A stretch of DNA of 64,000 nt, taken from assembly GCA_030248065.1 (NCBI GenBank), contig JASAMV010004273.1, forward strand, positions 1-64,000. The letters run 5' to 3'. This DNA is from Rhynchonema sp. JSB1_4 (taxonomy: Eukaryota > Nematoda > Chromadorea > Monhysterida > Xyalidae). Made by a program: the position numbers and the translations under genes. The notes beneath the pieces were generated by a model. That model searched no databases. It was not told where the DNA came from and saw nothing but the letters and a program-made list of their open reading frames with translations. Below are positions 57,901 through 64,000 of this stretch, one piece after another (position 1 is the first letter of the stretch; every line of letters begins with the position of its first letter).

Positions 57901-60900
57901 GACATTTGTTGAACATTAGGGGAAATTTGAGGCAAGAACGGTGACAACGGCTAACATTCACCCTGTTTGGACCAGTTCTTGCGCTAGCATTGGAACATAA
58001 ATTTTCGAACAGAGTGAAACTTGTGTTCAATTTAGGTTTGCGATAATGCGTCAAGCCAGCGTCACATATAAACAATGCCACCTTCGTCATCGCATCAACC
58101 AGCCTCGGATATCGGACCGAGAAGCGGTTTTCGAAAAACATCACCAGCTAACCGGCATAAGCGCGTTCCATGGCCTCTCTGTTCATGGCGGGCGCTGGTT
58201 TAACGGGCACAATTGGGGGCAGTTGACGAGCGGCATTGGGTATCGTCGGCTGAGGCAAAATGATACGATTTCACTTATATCAACAATCTTCCAGAAAACT
58301 CAATTGGCTTAATGCGCAAGGAACAGAATGTGACAGCAAAAAACTCTGCATTCTACGCTCTACAGACGAGTGCGTAAAACACTCAATGACATCAAACCAA
58401 CTTTGACCTCCATTTTCGGTCGGTCACTCGGTCCCGGCAGCACTTCAACATCGCTATCCGAATCCTCAATAAAAACGGCCTTCTTTTGTTGATTCCGATT
58501 CTTATCCAAATTCGATTCCAACTTTTTATCAGATAATTGTTGGAGTATGTTATTGATACGAGCACGAATTTTCGCACCGCCGTCGGGCAGAGTCGACTCA
58601 ATGCCTTGCGATTGTAGGCCCTGCAAGGATAGCAGCATTGGACAAATGGTAGATATGCAGTGAAGTGATGGTGCAGGTAGCTGTTTGGTGAACCATCTAC
58701 CCGGCATTTTCGGCCACTAATTCACTGGTTACTAAGCGAATTTCAATCTTGAGAATTCCTCTACTACGAAGGTACATACAATGCATCTGCTCAAAGTTGA
58801 AAGTCGTGTTTGCGTGTAAAGGACAGTGGATTACACACTTTTTCAACCATAACAGTGAGTCACGGGGCATGCATTCGCACTGACGAAGTCTTGGTGCGTT
58901 GCCCGCTAATATGTCAAAATTGTCAAACCTTGCTGCTGTTACCAACCCGTCTTCACAGATTTCAAGCCACATCGATGTAAACACCAGCAAATTGACCCTC
59001 AAACACGAAAAGCAACAAAAAACTTTGCACAAACACCAACCATCAATTTGTTGAGCTCGGCATTCAATTGTTGTCGATTCGATGAAACCTCATCACCAAC
59101 ATCTTTGGTCGCACGTCCACCCTGGTCACTGTCACTTTCTTCGTCGCTAAACGTTACGTTGGCGCGTGCACGCGGAGCTGGTTCTTGCTGCAGCACAATT
59201 TAATACTTGCATCATTTTCACGCGGTGCTGCCTAGATGGAATTTCTACTCATGAATCTATTCTGCTTTTTACACGATAGCTTGTCGATGTCACCTTGCAG
59301 TCACTCGGTGCCGCTACTGTTGCAGAGTATTCACTGACAGAGGGTGGACCAAACTGTCCCTCACTGGTTGCAATACAAGAAGACAACCAATCAGTGATGC
59401 AGTTGGTCCGGGTGGTAGACATAGATAGCTGGAGGGGTCCAGCTCAGTAGACATAGATAGCTGGCCGGGTACGCCGATTTGGGGGTATTTGTCCAGAGGT
59501 CAAAATTAGGGATATAAAAATAGGTGAAAATTGTGCTAAAATATGCCTTAAAAAGGGGTAATTTTCTGCACATTAGTAAAAATATGAAAAACTTGACCAT
59601 TTGGGACCATAAAATGGCCATTTTGGCACTAAGATCAACACTTTTCGGTTGATGTCCGGACATGATAGACATAGACAGCTGGGGTAGACATACTTACATA
59701 GATAGCTGACCCAGGTTTGGGGGTAGTACCAGCATACCACCCGTCCAACTACATCACTGCAACCAAAATGTGAAAAGGAGACTGATTGCGTCTCAAACCA
59801 AAACCTAGACACAAACACCACCTTGGTTTCTTCACTAGTTTCTTCCTCCGACATCCACGCGGCCGCATTCTTGTCTTCCCCATCACTTTCCTCCGAATCC
59901 GTCTCAATCACTTTGGCACGTGCTTTAGTCGTAGTTGTTGTCGGGCGTTGACCAATGTTCACACCGCTGTCTGTAAATAATTGAACAAAAATAATACAAA
60001 CGAAGAGAAACTAGTGCATAAGCCATTTGCACACCATTACTGGATTGATTGTTGCTGCTCTCGTGGGCGTCAAACACGGAACAATTAAGTGAAAGACGTG
60101 GAGGTGGAACATCGCTGCTTTTGGGTGATTCTTTTATGGAGGACTGAAAAAAACAAATTTAATGACAAGCGTTGCACAGTTCTGCAAGAAGGCTTGTACA
60201 ATGTTTGTTTATGCAATTTCGAACCGTGTTCGTAGAAGGGCGGTGCACCAATGCGCACGTACCAGATTGCCAGATACAATTACCCGAAAGACTCGCTAGC
60301 TGGTCTTAAGTTATACTTCCACATGTGCAGTGACCTTCCCAACGAGATAACAGCAACCCCACCGTAGTTTTGTCCGTTTCTACCGGTGTGGTCGATTTGG
60401 CCGATAAATAGGCAGACGTTGAACTGGACGCTGTATGTGAGGGCAAACTCTCGCGCCTCGCACTGCCCTCTAACGATGACTGATGATCAATTTCGGTGTC
60501 TTTCACTTCTTTTTCTATTTTCTGAATATTCTGTCGTTGCTGGGCTCGATCCCGATCGGCTTTGGCCTGCTGACGTTGCATCACACGTTGCATCAGAGGG
60601 ATGGAAGCTGGAAAAATAGATTTGAGCTTGGAAAATTCCCAAAAAAGCAAAAGTAAAAAAACAGACAATCAAGACTGGAGTCCGAATCATCGAGAGGTCG
60701 TTTCGGTCCGGTCAACAAACTGCGACTTCGATCACGATCCCGATCATAGGAGACGTTCTTGGGTGGAAGTTGTTGTTTTGGGGAATTTGTGATTAGCGCG
60801 ATTGCCCCTGTAAATACCGCTATCATTTAGACAACAGTGCACCATAGAAGCAATTGTAAATCAAGCCAGTGCGATCAGCATCACACTAACCACTATCTTC

Positions 60901-62331
60901 TTGTTCCTCTATTGACATGGCGGCAATCGAATTTGCAATCATGGAATCCTCGACGATATCACTGTCGTGCTGAAGAACGTTATGCAACATCAAACAATAA
61001 CATCGGCTTTGGAAATGACTAAAAGCAAGTATATCATACGGGGCTCTGAATTCTAGGCTCGTGAACAAAATACGAAAATACCGAAGGCTGTGAGCAGATA
61101 AACGCGGAATGGCAGATTTCTGCATTCCGCATTCCGCGTTTATCTGCTCACCTCTGCGGAATTCTGCATTTCTGCAAGTAAATTTATGCTTTTGGTCAAA
61201 CCTCTCAGTTGCTGTTTGCGTTAACACGCAACATTTTGAGGTCAGCACGCTGGAAGTTGTCATCGTCACCCAAGCACGCACCATTCCGCAAAGGTGAGCA
61301 GATAAACGCGGAATGCGGAATGCAGAAATCTGCCATTCCGCGTTTATCTGCTCACAGCCGAACAACAGTTGCTGCTGCAAACTCAACTCACTCTAATTTT
61401 AACAAACGACAACGTGAACTTATTTACTGTACAACATGCGCTATTGCAATATATTTCGTCGTCGTCACAAGATGCGGTTTCCTTTTTGGTTTCTCGTAAC
61501 CTCAACGCCGATCATTTCAGCTGTGAACTTTTCAATTATCTGTGAAAAACGTGCAGCATTTTACAGTGCAGGCACAAGATATTTGCAGCAAAGCACAGAG
61601 CATCGCTCAAGCTTGTGAAACGCGGAAAATCGGGACAAGCTCCTTTCTAACCTCACTGGTCAACGACCCATTTTTCATCGACGTACTGTTTCCAATGCCC
61701 GATCCAGATATCGATTTAATCGGCAAATCACCGTCTTCTGATATGAATGAATTTCGATCGTCATCATCAAAATCGTTCGATTCGCGCGCAACGTTGTCAA
61801 ACAAGTGGAGACGCTCGGTCGGTTTGGCAACTGTGACCGGAGGGAAAACTTCAATTTTTTGCCATAACGTGCTAAATGTGTGAATCGGACAGTGCTTTCG
61901 GGGTCACGTGGCACTCACACAGACGATGACCTAGTGTACCGCCTGTCTGTGAAAACCGGTCGAAACGGGCAACCAAAAAACACGCTGCAAAGCGAGAGGA
62001 ACTGCAATTTATTGAAGGAGAGGTAAAACGCACAAATGCGTGCGGTTATGGCCCAATAGTCAACATGATAGTGATTCAGACACTACCTGATCATCGCATA
62101 AATGAAAAGCTGCTGCCCTTGAAATGTCATCGTCATCACGAACGGTATCGCCTTCTTGTTCACCCACTCTAGACCATTCCGAACCGGCATGTCATTACTT
62201 CAAGCAGGCCAACCTCTGTCCACAACCACGGGCGATTCATTGCATTCAGCCAACACTCGGCGTTCACTTGGTGGTCGCTTGGGTGTACTCGTCGAGGCCA
62301 CAGCAGCTGTATGATCCCCGGATCCGTCCAT
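51922..62331 (-). CDS. TTF2: TTF2/lodestar-like SNF2-family DNA-dependent ATPase
   Basis: About 30 exons encode roughly 1,250 residues; TTF2-type proteins use ATP to strip RNA polymerase II and its transcripts from DNA. The likely start ATG is at 62331 ([11 protein letters not shown]). Core exons: 57455-57313, 57062-56937 (motif I, DDMGLGKT), 56756-56609 ([12 protein letters not shown]), 56433-56334, 55873-55766 (DEAH), 55447-55353 (LTGTPI), 55098-54939, 54863-54772, 54662-54547, 54476-54334, 54033-53869, 53721-53663, 53590-53473 (VIVSQW), 53035-52917 ([11 protein letters not shown]), 52798-52724 ([11 protein letters not shown]), 52619-52536, 52365-52262, 52040-51922. N-terminal exons (62166-62087, about 61868-61652, 60969-60891, 60807-60676, 60607-60363, 60143-60035, 59970-59822, 59187-59041, 58620-58408, 58249-58153, 57883-57784) are Ser/acid-rich. 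Phases agree from 61652 to the stop; the two joints before that and the donor at 54334 are uncertain. No GRF zinc finger was seen. A tandem copy lies upstream. Confidence 0.88.
59392..59759. mobile_element. hAT-like MITE in a TTF2-like intron
   Basis: It begins CAGTGATGCAGTTGGTCC and ends AACTACATCACTG. The flanks CAACCAAT (59384-59391) and CAACCAAA (59760-59767) differ at one base. The word AGACATAGATAGCTGG recurs four times near the ends. It lies between exons 59970-59822 and 59187-59041 and does not disturb their splice sites. Confidence 0.82.
61086..61359. mobile_element. Foldback element with self-palindromic arms, TTF2-like intron
   Basis: The arms 61086-61151 and 61294-61359 are exact inverses. 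Each arm is itself a hairpin: GTGAGCAGATAAACGCGGAA, a short middle, then TTCCGCGTTTATCTGCTCAC. GAA flanks both sides (3 bases, perhaps a target duplication). The middle 140 bases are unrelated. It lies in the intron between exons ending 61652 and starting 60969. Confidence 0.75.
61880..62000. repeat. Dispersed repeat R, intron copy
   Basis: CGGGGTCACGTGGC, GACGATGACCTAGTG and GGTCGAAACGGGCAACC match 16900-17020 with a short deletion. It sits in the first part of the TTF2-like gene, between the second coding exon and the DDDD-containing exon. Confidence 0.55.
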
Positions 62332-63559
62332 TTTGTTGAAGAACTTCAGATCGCCGCTTCAGCTCAAATACTGAGTCACCTTGAAAACAACATTGTCCAT
62401 TGAACTCCAGCATTTACGAAAGATACCGTGAGCTGAAATTGGCAGTAGTGCACTCAAGTGAAATGAGCTGCATTGGATTCACGCCACGACAAACTATTGA
62501 GAAAATGGCTACTATAGTAAATTTCCAAATTCACTGCCGCACAGTACAGTACGCCCCATAGTTAATGTCAGGTTCTAAACCCGAAAATCAACTTGTGAAA
62601 CATTCAGACAGCCAACACACACGCAGCTTGCCAGCCAGCCATGTTTCAATGTTTCAGAACCGCACATGGTTAGCGTTCGGGTTATTGAGAAAACGGCTAC
62701 TACCGTGCTATGAAATGTTTTTTTATACCGCGTATGTACGTAACCGTGGGCACGTCTTGAGCTTTGATAACCAACCAACAAGTGAAACAGCCAACAAAAC
62801 AAAAATAGGCAACGGTCTGAAAAATCATTCGGCAAGCAAACAAAAGTGAAGAAAGACAGAAAACTGCGTCACAGCAACATGAACACCGGTTACAGTATAA
62901 GATTGCAAAACAATCAAATCACAAAAACAAAACAGTCGATACTGTAGTTCACAAATGGCTAGAATCCGTTAAACAATAAGAAATTCTGTTTGGTTACAGT
63001 AGGCAACAGCCTGAAGAATCGAAAATAAATAAGCGAAACAAAGCCGCACCAAAATTCGATCTGGTAAAAAAATAAGGAAAAACAAATGAATTGAATACAA
63101 TAATATAGGTGGCAAGAGTGCCAGTATTGACAACTCAGTGCGGTGATGTCGAACTGATGATTCGACTATTGCGCTTTGCTCACTAAAAGTGACGATTGAA
63201 TAACTAATAATCAGTTGAATAACCAGCGACATCATGATCATGAACAACAAGTAAAATGGCAGTAAAAACATGATAACACGATCATAAACGACAGGGAAAC
63301 CAGTGACGTAAACAATCGGTGGAAAGACCAGATCACATATACGCTGAGCAGATCAACAGGACAGCTGCCATACGTGTATTGCACTCACGAGATGCACTCA
63401 ATGGACACAATAAAAGATTAAAATTAAACGAACGCAAATAGCGACCACAAAGGACACATAATTCGGATTAGAAAGATCAATCGATGTTGCATTTAACCCG
63501 TAACAATTTACAAAACAAGTCCATTCTTAGCATCCGAATGGTTGAGCATTCCAGTCAGG
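62332..63559. other. Intergenic region between the tandem TTF2-like genes
   Basis: About 1.2 kb between the start codon of the first gene and the stop codon of the second. It should hold the promoter of the first and the 3' end of the second. A TGAAAC/CAACAA-rich style is noted, but no defined element was recognised. Confidence 0.5.
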
Positions 63560-63994
63560 TTAATCTAATCCAAATAAAAATCTGATGTCAGCCAGCGTCA
63601 GTTTGTTCACGTTGGTCGCTTTGGCGCTGAAATGACTTGTTTTGTGACTTTATGCTGAAGAAATCAACAGAAGTTCAAAGAAATTTCAAGCAAAAAATTA
63701 CCCATGCAACACCGATTCAGCCAATTCTAATTTCTCGCGTTGTTTGTCGAGCACTCGCTGTTCGATCGTGTCTTTACAGATCAATCTGGATGGATAGCGA
63801 TGGAATTAATCAGTTGATCAAACAATCGTTTGAGCAACCAGTCAATTACTCGTATTCAATCAATCATAATCAGTCAATCAATAAAATACAGAAATATCCA
63901 TTCATATTAAAAAACAAACTTGTGTATGAAAACATCCTTCGTTTGTCCCATTCGATATATTCGATCACAGGCCTGTCGCTCGATTTGGGGATTC
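63560..63994 (-). CDS. Second TTF2/lodestar-like gene, last three exons
   Basis: Exons 63994-63920 ([20 protein letters not shown], motif VI), 63785-63702 ([18 protein letters not shown]) and 63626-63560 ([17 protein letters not shown], then a stop). Exon lengths (75, 84) and phases equal those at 52798-52724 and 52619-52536. The protein ends at FLFGLD, close to the usual TTF2 end, whereas the downstream copy continues for a further exon. The rest of the gene lies beyond the right edge. Both copies run on the minus strand, so they are a head-to-tail tandem pair. Sequence differences in every exon show this is a paralogue and not a repeat of the same reads. Confidence 0.88.
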
Positions 63995-64000
63995 CTGAAA

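Noticed and set aside
1..64000. tRNA genes, LTR retrotransposons or LINEs
   Set aside because: No cloverleaf with anticodon arm, long terminal repeats or reverse-transcriptase motifs were recognised; a dedicated scan could still find some.

Overview
This window is animal nuclear DNA. Protein-coding genes are split into many short exons (about 60-250 bp) with GT-AG introns, and transposon relics are dense. An 18S rRNA-like gene near 43.7-45.5 kb has signatures I associate with nematode small-subunit rRNA (GTGTATATCC then TGCTGCGGTTAAAAAGCTCG, and GACGGAAGGGCACCACCAGG). A nematode, perhaps of an early-branching (enoplean) lineage, is my best guess; the lineage is inference.

Region 1 (1-15.2 kb) is a giant inverted repeat. 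The left arm is 781-8258, the spacer 8259-8978 and the right arm 8979-14531. The arms are built mostly from nested, non-autonomous hAT-like elements: CAGTG...CACTG ends, 8-bp target duplications, clustered subterminal repeats and long G or C runs. Several insertions with the same target duplication occur in both arms, so they predate the duplication. Others are in one arm only, with the empty site in the other, so the arms have since diverged or are two alleles. The centre falls in the 5' part of a minus-strand gene for a RICH/SH3BP1-type BAR-domain RhoGAP: exon 1 lies in both arms, exons 2-3 lie in the spacer, and the rest is missing. The first 780 bases are a direct copy of sequence just beyond the right arm, so the whole unit may be repeated to the left.

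Region 2 (15.2-43.7 kb) holds further mobile elements (hAT-like, TA-flanked, TTA-flanked and TTAA-flanked foldback families). It also holds one large unrecognised minus-strand gene (about 29.9-21.3 kb) with a Ser/Pro-rich acidic C-terminus, and a weak plus-strand gene candidate at 40.7-41.2 kb. An element at 36.1-38.9 kb carries two nested elements whose empty sites are visible in its relative at 1.0-2.7 kb.

Region 3 (43.7-51.2 kb) holds an isolated 18S-like gene that lacks about 24 bases of a universally conserved segment and has no recognisable 5.8S or 28S downstream. It also holds hairpin repeats and two hAT-like elements.

Region 4 (51.9-64 kb) holds a nearly complete minus-strand gene of about 30 exons for a TTF2/lodestar-type SNF2 ATPase, with all helicase motifs readable. 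The last three exons of a second, tandem copy lie at the right edge. Intron insertions include a hAT-like element and a foldback element whose arms are themselves palindromes.
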